From Euryarchaeota archaeon UBA54 (lineage in GTDB: Archaea > Thermoplasmatota > Poseidoniia > Poseidoniales > Thalassarchaeaceae), in NCBI GenBank assembly GCA_002495735.1, contig DAGM01000032.1, positions 1-22,502 on the forward strand: a stretch of 22,502 nt of DNA, read 5' to 3'. Below, one piece after another: positions 6,640 to 14,439 of this stretch. A model generated the notes under the pieces. The model had not been told where the DNA came from. It worked only from the letters and a program-made list of their open reading frames with translations, and searched no databases. Positions within the stretch are counted from its first letter, which is position 1. Every line of letters begins with the position of its first letter. Made by a program: the position numbers and the translations under genes.

Positions 6640-8043
6640 ATGGCTGAAACTGGAGCACTTTTGACGACGATGATATTTGCGACTGTACTGGTACTTGTGG
6701 CGGTGACGATTTTCTTTGCACAGCGCTACAAGAGGTGCCCACCCGACAAGGTGATGGTCATCTATGGGCGTACCGACAAGGGCCGCTCGGCGAGGACCAT
6801 ACACGGAGGTGCAGCACTAGTCTGGCCACTAATACAGGATTACGCGTACCTGCCCCTTACTCCGATTACAATCAACATTGACCTGAGGAACGCACTGTCT
6901 CTCCAGAACATCAGGATCAACGTACCCAGCACTTTCACCATCGGCATCAGCATTGAGGAGCACATCATGCAGAACGCCGCACAGAGACTACTCGGTCTGA
7001 AGATGGAAGACATTGAGCAAATGGCTGAGGAAATCATCCTCGGCCAGCTTCGTCTGACTGTCGCCTCAATGACTATCGAGCAGATTAACCAAGACCGCGA
7101 CAATTTCCTCGCAGGCATCACCCACAACGTGGAGAAGGAGCTTGAGAAGGTCGGTCTGAAACTCATCAACGTCAACATCGTTGACATCACTGACGACTCT
7201 GACTACATCGAGAGCATTGGTAAGAAGGCCGCAGCGACTGCGGTTGAGAATGCCCGTGTTGATGTAGCCAACGCCGAGCGCGACGGTGCTATCGGTGCTG
7301 CAAAGGCCGACAAGACCCGAGAGATTCAGGTCGCTGAGAATATGGCTGAGGCCTCTAAGGGACGCAAGGCAGCTGAGGCTGATCAGCGTGTTTACGTCGA
7401 GGGCCAAGAGGCTCTGGCAGTCTCCGGTGAGAACATGGCTCAGGCTGAGATAGCCAATGCAAACGCTGACCTCAAGGAGGCGGAAGCCGGTGCTAAGCAG
7501 AGGGCTGACGTCGCCACGGCAAAGTCCGAGGCAGCCATCCAGCGTGCTTTTGCTGGCGAGGAAGAAGAGCGCCTGAAGGCAAGTGAGATTGTCCGAGAGA
7601 ACATCCAGAAGCAGCAGATTGAGATTGCTGCTGAAGCCGAGGCCGAACGCCAGCGACGCGTCGCACGTGGTGAGGCCGATGCGATTCTTTCAGTCTACGA
7701 AGCAGAGGCTAAGGGTGTCCAGCAGGTTCTCGAAGCCAAAGCGAAGGGATATCAGAATCTCGTCAACAGCGCTGCTGGCGACCCCAAGGCCGCCGCGACT
7801 CTGTTGATGGTCGAGAAGATAGAGAGCATGGTTTCGGCTCAGGCCGAGGCCATCAGCAACCTAAAGATCGACAAGGTCACCGTCTGGGATGGAGGCAACA
7901 ACGACGATGGCTCATCTGCCACCAGTAACTTCGTGAGCAGCCTCGTTCAGAGTCTGCCGCCTATTCACGATGTAGCCAAGATGGCCGGAGTCGATCTCCC
8001 GGACTATCTAGGCACAATGTCTGAGGACGAAGACGGCGAGTGA
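6640..8043 (+). CDS. Flotillin-family (SPFH/PHB domain) membrane scaffold protein
   Basis: Flotillin-like protein of 467 residues, expected to form large oligomers on the inner face of the membrane and to organise membrane microdomains. An N-terminal hydrophobic anchor (about residues 4-27) is followed by the flotillin entry motif 'YKRCPPDKVMVIYG' and the SPFH domain (to about 190, including 'LNIVDITD'-type sequence). Residues about 195-385 form the long Ala/Glu/Lys-rich coiled coil typical of flotillins, rich in EA and AE repeats. A short tail ends in acidic residues (SEDEDGE). Length matches bacterial FloT/YqiK-like proteins. An upstream ATG at 6632 meets a stop after four codons, so 6640 is the start. 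The preceding NfeD-like gene strengthens the call. Confidence 0.92.
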   Translation: MAETGALLTTMIFATVLVLVAVTIFFAQRYKRCPPDKVMVIYGRTDKGRSARTIHGGAALVWPLIQDYAYLPLTPITINIDLRNALSLQNIRINVPSTFTIGISIEEHIMQNAAQRLLGLKMEDIEQMAEEIILGQLRLTVASMTIEQINQDRDNFLAGITHNVEKELEKVGLKLINVNIVDITDDSDYIESIGKKAAATAVENARVDVANAERDGAIGAAKADKTREIQVAENMAEASKGRKAAEADQRVYVEGQEALAVSGENMAQAEIANANADLKEAEAGAKQRADVATAKSEAAIQRAFAGEEEERLKASEIVRENIQKQQIEIAAEAEAERQRRVARGEADAILSVYEAEAKGVQQVLEAKAKGYQNLVNSAAGDPKAAATLLMVEKIESMVSAQAEAISNLKIDKVTVWDGGNNDDGSSATSNFVSSLVQSLPPIHDVAKMAGVDLPDYLGTMSEDEDGE

Positions 8044-8044
8044 G

Positions 8045-8065
8045 GACTGTCCTTAGGGGACAGTC
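8045..8065 (+). terminator. Hairpin directly after the flotillin stop
   Basis: GACTGTCC (8045-8052) and GGACAGTC (8058-8065) form a perfect eight-pair stem with a five-base loop, starting one base after the flotillin TGA. No T tract follows, so it may be an mRNA 3'-end stabiliser or a processing site rather than a classical terminator. Confidence 0.45.
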
Positions 8066-8097
8066 ACGCTCATGAAGCGGCCCGCGATGGGCGTCAC

Positions 8098-9333
8098 ATG
8101 CGCGACGACGATGTAGTCATCATCGGAGGTGCCCGGACGCCGTTCTGCGAGTGGCTCGGCGGCAAGCGGGGCGACGGAGAAGCAGGAGGCCGTCTGGCCT
8201 CCGTCTCGACAGAGGAGCTCGGAGCGATTGCCATCCGTGCCGCATTAGAAAGGACAGGTACCGACCCGTCCTCCGTCGATCATGTGGTGATGGGTCACGC
8301 GCTGCAGACCTCCGGACAGGCCATCTACGGGGCTAGGCACGCCGGACTCAACGCCGGCATACCGCATGAGGTTCCGATGCTCACTCTCAACCGCCTGTGC
8401 GGCAGTGGAGCTCAGTCTATCGTAACCGGCGCCCAGATGATCATGCTGGGTGAGGCTGACGTAGTGGTGTCTGGGGGCATGGAGAACCTCTCGCAGGCCC
8501 CTCACGTACTTCGGGGTGCGCGCCACTCGCACAAACTCGGCAGACCACCTCAGGAGGGCTACATTCTGCCTACAGATATGGAGGACTACTTCTTCACCAA
8601 CCTCATCGACAACACCTGCGACTCGTTCATGGCGCAGACTAGTGACGAGCTGTGCCACCGTGTCGGCGTAGTCCGCGAGCAGGCCGACGAGTTCGCAGCA
8701 CTCAGTCATTCAAGAACCGAGCGAAGCGTCGACTCTGGACTGTTCGAGAATGAGATCGTCACAGTAGAGACTCCTAATGGGCCGGTGAGCGCGAGCGATG
8801 AGGACCACTTCGTCCGAGGTACCACCATCGAGTCGCTGTCCGGCCTGCGCCCTCACTTTGGGCCCAAATCTCTTGTCACCGCCGGAAACGCCTCCGGGGT
8901 TGTCGACGGTGCAGCTGCGGTGGTGCTGAAGTCGGCCAGCAGGGCTGCAGCCGACGGAGACGAGCCCCTCGCTCGAGTTGTCAACTGGGGCATTGTCGGG
9001 TTAGATCCTGCGATAATGGCGTTCGGCCCGGTTCCGAGCAGCAGACAGGCGCTTGATAGGGCTGGCCTCGCAGTTGACGACATAGACAGATGGGAGATTA
9101 ACGAAGCCTTCGCAGGCCAGGCCGTGGCGTGCATGCAGGAGCTCGGTCTGGATGTGGACAAGGTCAATGTGAATGGAGGGGCGGTCGGCTTGGGTCATCC
9201 ACTGGCTGCGACCGGCACGAGACTGGTGTTGACACTGGCTCACGAACTGAGGCGTTGTGGAGGCAGATATGGTGTGGCCACTGCGTGCATCGGCGGCGGT
9301 CAGGGAATCGCGGTCATAATCGAGTCAATTTGA
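8098..9333 (+). CDS. Thiolase (acetyl-CoA C-acyltransferase)
   Basis: Full-length thiolase of 411 residues that either condenses two acyl-CoA units or cleaves 3-ketoacyl-CoA, in the cytoplasm. The nucleophilic cysteine is Cys101 in 'LNRLCGSGAQS'. The active-site histidine is near residue 367 in 'GGAVGLGHPLAATG', and the second catalytic cysteine is near 397 in 'ACIGGGQG'. The 'INEAFAGQ' block carrying the conserved Asn-Glu is also present. All catalytic residues are intact. Whether it serves fatty acid breakdown or biosynthetic acetoacetyl-CoA formation cannot be decided here: no dehydrogenase, hydratase or HMG-CoA synthase gene is nearby. It sits alone between the flotillin hairpin and a T-rich tract, suggesting its own transcript. 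Confidence 0.95.
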   Translation: MRDDDVVIIGGARTPFCEWLGGKRGDGEAGGRLASVSTEELGAIAIRAALERTGTDPSSVDHVVMGHALQTSGQAIYGARHAGLNAGIPHEVPMLTLNRLCGSGAQSIVTGAQMIMLGEADVVVSGGMENLSQAPHVLRGARHSHKLGRPPQEGYILPTDMEDYFFTNLIDNTCDSFMAQTSDELCHRVGVVREQADEFAALSHSRTERSVDSGLFENEIVTVETPNGPVSASDEDHFVRGTTIESLSGLRPHFGPKSLVTAGNASGVVDGAAAVVLKSASRAAADGDEPLARVVNWGIVGLDPAIMAFGPVPSSRQALDRAGLAVDDIDRWEINEAFAGQAVACMQELGLDVDKVNVNGGAVGLGHPLAATGTRLVLTLAHELRRCGGRYGVATACIGGGQGIAVIIESI

Positions 9334-9351
9334 CTTGTTTTTCCTTGTTTT
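9334..9351 (+). terminator. T-rich archaeal-type terminator after the thiolase
   Basis: Directly after the thiolase stop the + strand has two T runs (TTTTT at 9338-9342 and TTTT at 9348-9351) with no GC-rich stem. Archaeal RNA polymerase is known to stop at such oligo-T tracts without a hairpin, so this is the best terminator candidate in the window. Confidence 0.55.
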
Positions 9352-9393
9352 CGCCGTAGGAGAGGTTATCCCTCATCGTGCTCAGCAAAGAGC

Positions 9394-9681
9394 ATGACTG
9401 AGCATATCGTAACCGAGCATATCGAAGGAGCGGGGCACGCAGGCAGGAAACGCAGCCTAGTGAAGACCCTGTCATGGAGAGCCATCGCGACTACGGACAC
9501 CATAATAATCGCCAGACTCATTACCGGAAGCTGGACAGTAGGTCTCGGCATAGCCAGTATCGAAGTAGTGACCAAGATGGTACTGTACTACTTCCACGAG
9601 CGAGGTTGGGCAGCGTTTGATTGGGGCCTAGAGGACGTCGATGTAGATGAACGATCCCTGGAACTTCGCCCCGTTCATTGA
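9394..9681 (+). CDS. DUF2061 membrane protein, first copy
   Basis: Small membrane protein of 95 residues matching the DUF2061 pattern: 'KRSLVKTLSWRAIATTDT' followed by two hydrophobic helices and 'KMVLYYFHERGW'. The helices lie at about residues 31-47 and 50-68. Acidic residues Asp (in ATTDT) and Glu (in SIEVVTKM) sit inside or at the edge of the membrane segments, as is usual for the family. The C terminus is a short acidic tail. DUF2061 function is not established. It is preceded by the thiolase T tract, so it probably starts a new transcript. A second divergent copy follows at 9925. Confidence 0.8.
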   Translation: MTEHIVTEHIEGAGHAGRKRSLVKTLSWRAIATTDTIIIARLITGSWTVGLGIASIEVVTKMVLYYFHERGWAAFDWGLEDVDVDERSLELRPVH

Positions 9682-9924
9682 GATGCCCAGAGAGCGCTTC
9701 CTGATGGAGCCCACTGGGCGGGGTATTGAGTCGGAAGAAATCCCCGCTACAGTCCGAGCGTACGGAAAATGTCATTCTCTTGGTCGGGCGACCGTTCAGG
9801 TTAATTGGGATGCCAATGCCGCTCCTCCCCGTTAGCATGGGGGAGACTCGCTCTAGGAGCTTCGTGAAGGCGTTATGTCCCGTGCTGTTGTTCATGGGCC
9901 AATAGGCTCGACGGGGGGATTGGG
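9682..9924 (+). other. 243-base spacer between the two DUF2061 genes
   Basis: This is the longest non-coding stretch in the window. It holds a six-pair stem, CTCCCC (9825-9830) with GGGGAG (9840-9845), across a nine-base loop. A 62-codon frame (9647-9835) starts inside the first DUF2061 gene and has no recognisable features, so I do not call it. A purine-rich stretch ending just before 9925 may be the ribosome site of the second copy. I see no tRNA-like fold or promoter I could defend. Confidence 0.4.
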
Positions 9925-10221
9925 ATGGATTCACAAAAACGCACCATCGTTAAGACTCTCCTGTGGAGATTCATTGCGAGTGGCACAACAGTAGTTGTTG
10001 TGTTTGCATTGTCGGGAAATTTGACGTTGGGATTGACGGCTGCGGCAATAGGCATCCCTCTCAAACTATTCATGTATTACTTCTATGAGCGATTCTGGAC
10101 GACGTCGATTGAATGGGGGAAGGTCTCAGATGATTTCCCGGAACTTTCAGTTAAGGATGTGTCATCAGGTTCTTCGGGTCGGCCGAGAGGTGCTTTGGCG
10201 CAGCGGGCACGCAAACCCTGA
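9925..10221 (+). CDS. DUF2061 membrane protein, second divergent copy
   Basis: Second DUF2061-like protein, 98 residues. The frame of the family is kept: 'KRTIVKTLLWRFIAS', two hydrophobic helices (about residues 16-30 and 34-52), 'LFMYYFYERFW' and a 'WG' a few residues on. The two copies share mainly the KR..VKTL.WR.IA and YYF.ER.W positions. The intramembrane acidic residues of the first copy are missing: ATTDT becomes ASGTT and SIEVVTKM becomes AIGIPLKL. The tail (about 75-98) is basic and serine-rich. A G-rich stretch (GGGGGG then GGG) precedes the ATG. It converges on the Mo oxidoreductase gene with only 10 bases between stops. Confidence 0.75.
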   Translation: MDSQKRTIVKTLLWRFIASGTTVVVVFALSGNLTLGLTAAAIGIPLKLFMYYFYERFWTTSIEWGKVSDDFPELSVKDVSSGSSGRPRGALAQRARKP

Positions 10222-10231
10222 ACTCCAATGT

Positions 10232-12958
10232 TCACTCGGGGATGAACCAGTGTTCCTTCTTCGGTGAGAGCGGTCTTTTCATCCACAATGGGCGCCGCTC
10301 TCCGCGAGGATGAGTTTCACGTTGCTTAGCCATCTGGTTCCAGCGCTTGTAGTACTCGAACGATTTCTCTGTGTCGACCTCGACATCGCCGTACTTCTCG
10401 TCAGCAGATGGCCTACTCAGCCTTACTTTCTGGAGCCAGCAGTGGGCACCGCTAATCGGGTCCGGCTGCACTGCGTGGGTGATATTCTGGTGGACCCCTC
10501 CGTCTCTCCACCAGACCCTGTTGGTATCGGGGTCATCTGACTCCCACGGTCCGACTCCAGAGACGGTCCGCATGCGCTTCTTGCCGCCCCCAATGTCCTC
10601 AATCGAGACCTCGTTGCTGAGGAAGCGGTTGCCTTGATCTTGGGCGCGTCTCCAGCGTCCGATGTGGTGCGAGCAGCCGACCACCCCCGGCTTGATGCCC
10701 TCAGTGACCCATACCTTGTCGACAAACCAACCGATTTCGGTCTCTATCTTGAGCAGGTCACCTTCTGCTACACCGAGCTTCGCAGCGTCTTTAGGATGTA
10801 TCCATATCGGGTTGCGATGTCCGATTTCGACTAGCCATTTGGCGTTGGCCGAGCGTGAGTGTATGTGCTGTGGTAGGCGAAAGTTTGGCAGCAGGCAGTA
10901 CTCGTCTTCGCCTTGCAAGTTGTCAGGGTGGACGTGACTGCGGATGCGGTAGTGCGGAATCGCGTGCTCGGGGTAGCCGAACTCGACCATCGTCGGAGAG
11001 TACAGCTCCTGCTTGCCACTCGGCGTTGGCCAGCCCTCCTGCTCGTGCTTAGAGTAGGTGGCTTCCTCGATCAAGAAGGCTCCGTGCTTGCGCATGTAAC
11101 CAAGTGCATCCAAACCCTCAGCGGCAGCTGCCTCGGGTAGACCGGGTACGCGCTCGAAGGTGTACTGGTAGTACTCGTCGACAGTTATCCGCTCGCCCTC
11201 GCGGTACGGACTCATGAAGTGCTCGCGGATGCCCATGGTGCCATCATCGATGCGCCACGATAACTCGTTCCAGAACTCATCCTCCTCCCAGACCTCTCCA
11301 GGATTGACTTCGCGCGTGAACTCGACCTCGCGACCTTCTCTACGGGCGTACTCGCGCAAAACCGGTTGCCTGAAGGCCACCCACTTTCCTGCCGAGGTGG
11401 CATAGGAATTGATGTCGTGGCGCTCTGAGGCGTGACCCATGGGCAGCACGTAGTCAGCGAAGAATGCCGTCTCATTCCACGTCGGGGTGAGTGCCACGTG
11501 GCAGCCGACGGACTCCTCGTCCTCCAGCATCCCAATCCACGAGAAGCCATCTGGGTAGGTCCATACTGGATTGAAGACGCGGGTGAAGTAGACGTCCATG
11601 GTGCCGCGCCCGTCCTTCACCATATGCGGGAGGATGTGACTCATCTCGTAGTGCGACAGCGTGTACTCAAGCGGGAAGTGCAACTCGTTCCAGCCGTCCG
11701 GAGCAGGAGGTTCGTCGAACAACTCCGGACTGAATTTTGACCATGAGTTGGGCGATGTTCCTCCTTTGGTGCCAACGCTACCGGTTAGAACATTGAGCAG
11801 GTGTAGTGTTCGTGCCACTTGCCAGCCTCCAAGATTGCCTATTGCCGCTGAGCGCCAGACGTGCGTTGACAGGCGACTGCCGGCGTTGGCCACAGCCTCC
11901 CCGGCCTCGATGACTTGCTCAACCGGGATGCGGCACTCTGCAGCGGCAAATTCGGGAGTGTACTCGGCGTATTCCTCTAGTAACAGTTCGATGAAACGCT
12001 CGAAGGTGGATGGTTCGTCAGGGTAGTCAGCCTCGAGCCATGCCTCCCAGTTGACCCAATTCTCGACGAATTCACGATCATACAGATCGCGTTCAAGTAT
12101 CATCTTAGCCCAGGCCAAGAAGAGAGCTGTCTCTGATCCCGGCCAGGTTGGTAGCCAGTGGTCTGCCATAGATGCAGTGTTGGATAGTCGAGGATCGATG
12201 ACGATGAGCTTTGCACCATCCATCATCCCCTCGAGAATTCTCTGAGCGTGCGGATTGAAGTAGTGTCCCGTCTCAAGGTGCGAGGAGGTCAGCAGGATGA
12301 CCTTGGCGTTGGAGTGATCCGGCGAGGGCCTGTCGTGTTTATGCCACAGACTGTATCCGGTGCGAGCACCCGCAGAGCAGATGTTGGTGTGACTGTTGTG
12401 ACCATCGACGCCCCAAGCCTTCAGCACCCTCTCGACGTAGCCCTCGTTCCCGGGCCTACCGACGTGATAGACGACACGGTCCTTGGCTCCAGTCTTCAAC
12501 GAAGTCCGAATCTTCGCAGCAATCTCGTCGAGCGCCTGGTCCCAGTAGATCCTCTCCCAGCCGCCTTCGCCACGCTTGCCGACTCTCTTCATAGGGTACA
12601 GAATCCTCTCGGTATCGTTAATCTGATTGATTGTAGCCGGGCCCTTGGCGCAGGTCCTGCCACGGCTTCCGGGGTGGTGCGGGTTCCCCTCAAACTTGGC
12701 GACCTGCCCTGATTCCTTGTCGACGTAGGCCAGCATCCCACAGGCCGACTCGCAGTTGAAGCAGGTAGTCGGCACTAGGGAGTAGCGTCGCTCGACGCGC
12801 TTGGGCCACTCGTTTGCGTCGAGCTCGACATGGTCGTGCCAGTCCTTTGAGTCAGGGAACTTGCGGAGGTTGACTGACTCTGAGGAGGAGTGCTCGCGAT
12901 CGAGGTCAGGGATGATTCGCAGTTTCTGCGCGATGTCCTCGATAAGTGTCTTCTTCAT
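10232..12958 (-). CDS. Mo-bis-MGD oxidoreductase catalytic subunit (DMSO reductase superfamily)
   Basis: Large catalytic subunit (908 residues) of a membrane redox enzyme carrying molybdenum or tungsten on two pyranopterin guanine dinucleotides. The N-terminal [4Fe-4S] site is complete: Cys66, Cys69, Cys73 and Cys103 (CFNCESAC then GRTCAKG). Cys194 in 'NICSAGARTG' is a candidate metal ligand, as in PsrA/TtrA/ArrA-like members. The C-terminal dinucleotide-binding domain is recognisable ('PIWIHPKDAAKLGVAEGDLLKIETEIGW'). No twin-arginine signal precedes the Fe-S site from any available start, so a cytoplasmic location is likely, as described for SoeA-type sulfite dehydrogenases. The start at 12958 has GAGGTGAG upstream and follows the Fe-S/NrfD stop by 10 bases; the frame runs open to 13015. 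Substrate is unknown: sulfur oxyanion, polysulfide, or another oxyanion or N-oxide are all possible. Confidence 0.9.
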   Translation of the reverse strand: MKKTLIEDIAQKLRIIPDLDREHSSSESVNLRKFPDSKDWHDHVELDANEWPKRVERRYSLVPTTCFNCESACGMLAYVDKESGQVAKFEGNPHHPGSRGRTCAKGPATINQINDTERILYPMKRVGKRGEGGWERIYWDQALDEIAAKIRTSLKTGAKDRVVYHVGRPGNEGYVERVLKAWGVDGHNSHTNICSAGARTGYSLWHKHDRPSPDHSNAKVILLTSSHLETGHYFNPHAQRILEGMMDGAKLIVIDPRLSNTASMADHWLPTWPGSETALFLAWAKMILERDLYDREFVENWVNWEAWLEADYPDEPSTFERFIELLLEEYAEYTPEFAAAECRIPVEQVIEAGEAVANAGSRLSTHVWRSAAIGNLGGWQVARTLHLLNVLTGSVGTKGGTSPNSWSKFSPELFDEPPAPDGWNELHFPLEYTLSHYEMSHILPHMVKDGRGTMDVYFTRVFNPVWTYPDGFSWIGMLEDEESVGCHVALTPTWNETAFFADYVLPMGHASERHDINSYATSAGKWVAFRQPVLREYARREGREVEFTREVNPGEVWEEDEFWNELSWRIDDGTMGIREHFMSPYREGERITVDEYYQYTFERVPGLPEAAAAEGLDALGYMRKHGAFLIEEATYSKHEQEGWPTPSGKQELYSPTMVEFGYPEHAIPHYRIRSHVHPDNLQGEDEYCLLPNFRLPQHIHSRSANAKWLVEIGHRNPIWIHPKDAAKLGVAEGDLLKIETEIGWFVDKVWVTEGIKPGVVGCSHHIGRWRRAQDQGNRFLSNEVSIEDIGGGKKRMRTVSGVGPWESDDPDTNRVWWRDGGVHQNITHAVQPDPISGAHCWLQKVRLSRPSADEKYGDVEVDTEKSFEYYKRWNQMAKQRETHPRGERRPLWMKRPLSPKKEHWFIPE

Positions 12959-12962
12959 GCGT

Positions 12963-12970
12963 CTCACCTC
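12963..12970 (-). promoter_or_regulatory. Ribosome binding site of the Mo oxidoreductase
   Basis: On the minus strand GAGGTGAG lies 4 bases before the ATG at 12958 and overlaps the stop codon of the Fe-S/NrfD gene. It decides the 12958 start over the upstream frame opening at 13015, and suggests translational coupling between the two subunits. Confidence 0.65.
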
Positions 12971-14381
12971 AATGCAAGGTCTCCAGTTGCGGCTTAATGA
13001 CAGTATTATGGGCATGTTTGGATACTACTGCCAGCATCACTACGGCGATGACCATAGAGAGGATGCCTGATGATGCCAAGAGGATAAGACCCGCGACCCC
13101 AGCAATAAGCATTTCAATCAGCATTTTGGCCGTTAGGAACTTGTCTTCAGACCACGAGCGGCCGCGCGCCTGTCCCAATAGCCAAGCTGTGTAGACTCCG
13201 GTTAGGACAGCTAGGGGAACTCCTGCGTATGCGAGGTACTCGAGATAGACACGGTCCATATCGAAGAGCAAAACTGCGCCACTGCAGGCTAGGATTCCGC
13301 CAAATCCTGCGAGAATGTAAGCTCCCTTGACCAGCCAAGAGTCCCAGTTTGGTCGCAGCATTACGTAGAGAAAACGCTCAGGACGGTCGAGGTCCATGAC
13401 GAGAAGAACTCCTGTGATTCCAAGGAAGGCTGTGCAGCCGATGATCAACTGCCACCACATCTCATCGGTCATTTCCAGCATACCCGAGAGCATCATCGCC
13501 ATCGCTACGAGGTAGGTTCCCGAGGCGATGGCCTTGGTCATGATATAGGCAGAGACTTCCCAACCCCAAAGCACCCCCTTGGATGGCTGATCGTACGAAC
13601 GCTTCGGCTTGCCAGCATCCTCCTCTAACTTGGACATGACATCGCGTATGATGGCTTGGTCCCGAGGAGCCGCCTTTCGAGCCTTTTTCTCCAGAGCCAG
13701 TTGGATAATCATTGACTGAGTGTCTGCAGCCCCTGTCCTCTTGTCGGCATACTTAGCGAAGTGACCCACTCCGGCCGCTTGGTCAGTCCACAGGTATTCG
13801 CCAGTGCGCTCGGTGGCGTGAGGGTCCAGAATATCTTCACTAGTATCGACGTAGAACACGTTCGGCTTTGCACCCGACTCGGGTTTACGCACTGTGGTTT
13901 CGTGTTCGGTCAGATAGCCAGAGATAGACGAGTTGGGATCATCGAGGTCACCGGAGATAATGGCCTCGGTCGGGCAGACAATGACGCAGGACGGCTCGTA
14001 TGAGTGCTCAATGCGGTGGGCGCAGTAGTTGCACTTCGCCGCAGTTCCTTTGTTTGGGTCAATGTAGAGGGCATCATACGGACAGGCCTGCATGCATGAC
14101 TTGCAGCCGATGCAACGCTCGTCGTCGAAGTCTACGATACCGTCGTCGCGCGTGAACAGTGCCGTCGTAGGGCAGATTGTCGTACACGGAGAGTCCTCGC
14201 AGTGGTTGCAGCGATGGACACTGAACTCTCTGGTGACATCTGGGTAGGTGCCCTTCTCGATGTACTTGACATGAGTCCGATTCACTCCGATGGGAACGTC
14301 GTGCTCAGACTTGCAGGCGACCGTGCAGGCATGGCAGCCGATGCACTTCCTGTTGTCTATCACGAAGCCGTAGTTGACCAT
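12969..14381 (-). CDS. Fused four-cluster ferredoxin and NrfD-type membrane subunit
   Basis: Single protein (470 residues) combining the electron-transfer and membrane-anchor subunits of a DMSO-reductase-type complex. Residues 1-150 are an NrfC/PsrB-like ferredoxin with sixteen cysteines for four [4Fe-4S] clusters: 13/16/19/23, 58/61/66/70, 90/93/96/100 and 117/120/132/136. Residues about 150-268 form a hydrophilic, charged linker. Residues about 270-460 are NrfD-like, beginning 'WGWEVSAYIMTKAIASGTYLVA' and including 'LLVMDLDRPERF', with about six hydrophobic helices instead of the usual eight. It would pass electrons between a quinone and the Mo subunit. No Tat signal is present. The ATG at 14381 directly precedes the ferredoxin domain; the frame is open to 14474, but that would overlap the TraB gene. 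A perfect inverted repeat sits just upstream. Confidence 0.88.
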   Translation of the reverse strand: MVNYGFVIDNRKCIGCHACTVACKSEHDVPIGVNRTHVKYIEKGTYPDVTREFSVHRCNHCEDSPCTTICPTTALFTRDDGIVDFDDERCIGCKSCMQACPYDALYIDPNKGTAAKCNYCAHRIEHSYEPSCVIVCPTEAIISGDLDDPNSSISGYLTEHETTVRKPESGAKPNVFYVDTSEDILDPHATERTGEYLWTDQAAGVGHFAKYADKRTGAADTQSMIIQLALEKKARKAAPRDQAIIRDVMSKLEEDAGKPKRSYDQPSKGVLWGWEVSAYIMTKAIASGTYLVAMAMMLSGMLEMTDEMWWQLIIGCTAFLGITGVLLVMDLDRPERFLYVMLRPNWDSWLVKGAYILAGFGGILACSGAVLLFDMDRVYLEYLAYAGVPLAVLTGVYTAWLLGQARGRSWSEDKFLTAKMLIEMLIAGVAGLILLASSGILSMVIAVVMLAVVSKHAHNTVIKPQLETLH

Positions 14382-14382
14382 A

Positions 14383-14405
14383 GTCCGCCCTCTCTGAGGG
14401 CGGAC
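14383..14405 (-). promoter_or_regulatory. Perfect 10-bp inverted repeat abutting the Fe-S/NrfD start
   Basis: GTCCGCCCTC (14383-14392) and GAGGGCGGAC (14396-14405) are exact inverted copies around a three-base centre. The repeat ends one base before the ATG on the minus strand. As RNA it would be a very stable hairpin enclosing the only purine-rich ribosome-site candidate. As DNA it could be an operator. There is no T tract after it. Confidence 0.6.
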
Positions 14406-14439
14406 ACCCCATCGGGGCAAATGAGTCTTCCCGGCCTCG

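Noticed and set aside
7210..7800. Repetitive-looking sequence, possible tandem repeat
   Set aside because: It encodes the Ala/Glu-rich flotillin coiled coil; the repetition is at protein level and not an exact DNA repeat.
9647..9835. 62-codon plus-strand frame after the first DUF2061 gene
   Set aside because: It starts inside the DUF2061 gene, has no ribosome site, no hydrophobic or motif pattern, and ends in the hairpin region. Kept only as a possibility in the spacer note.
9521..9934. 137-codon minus-strand frame across the DUF2061 spacer
   Set aside because: It is largely antisense to the first DUF2061 gene, has an irregular composition, and shows no recognisable domain.
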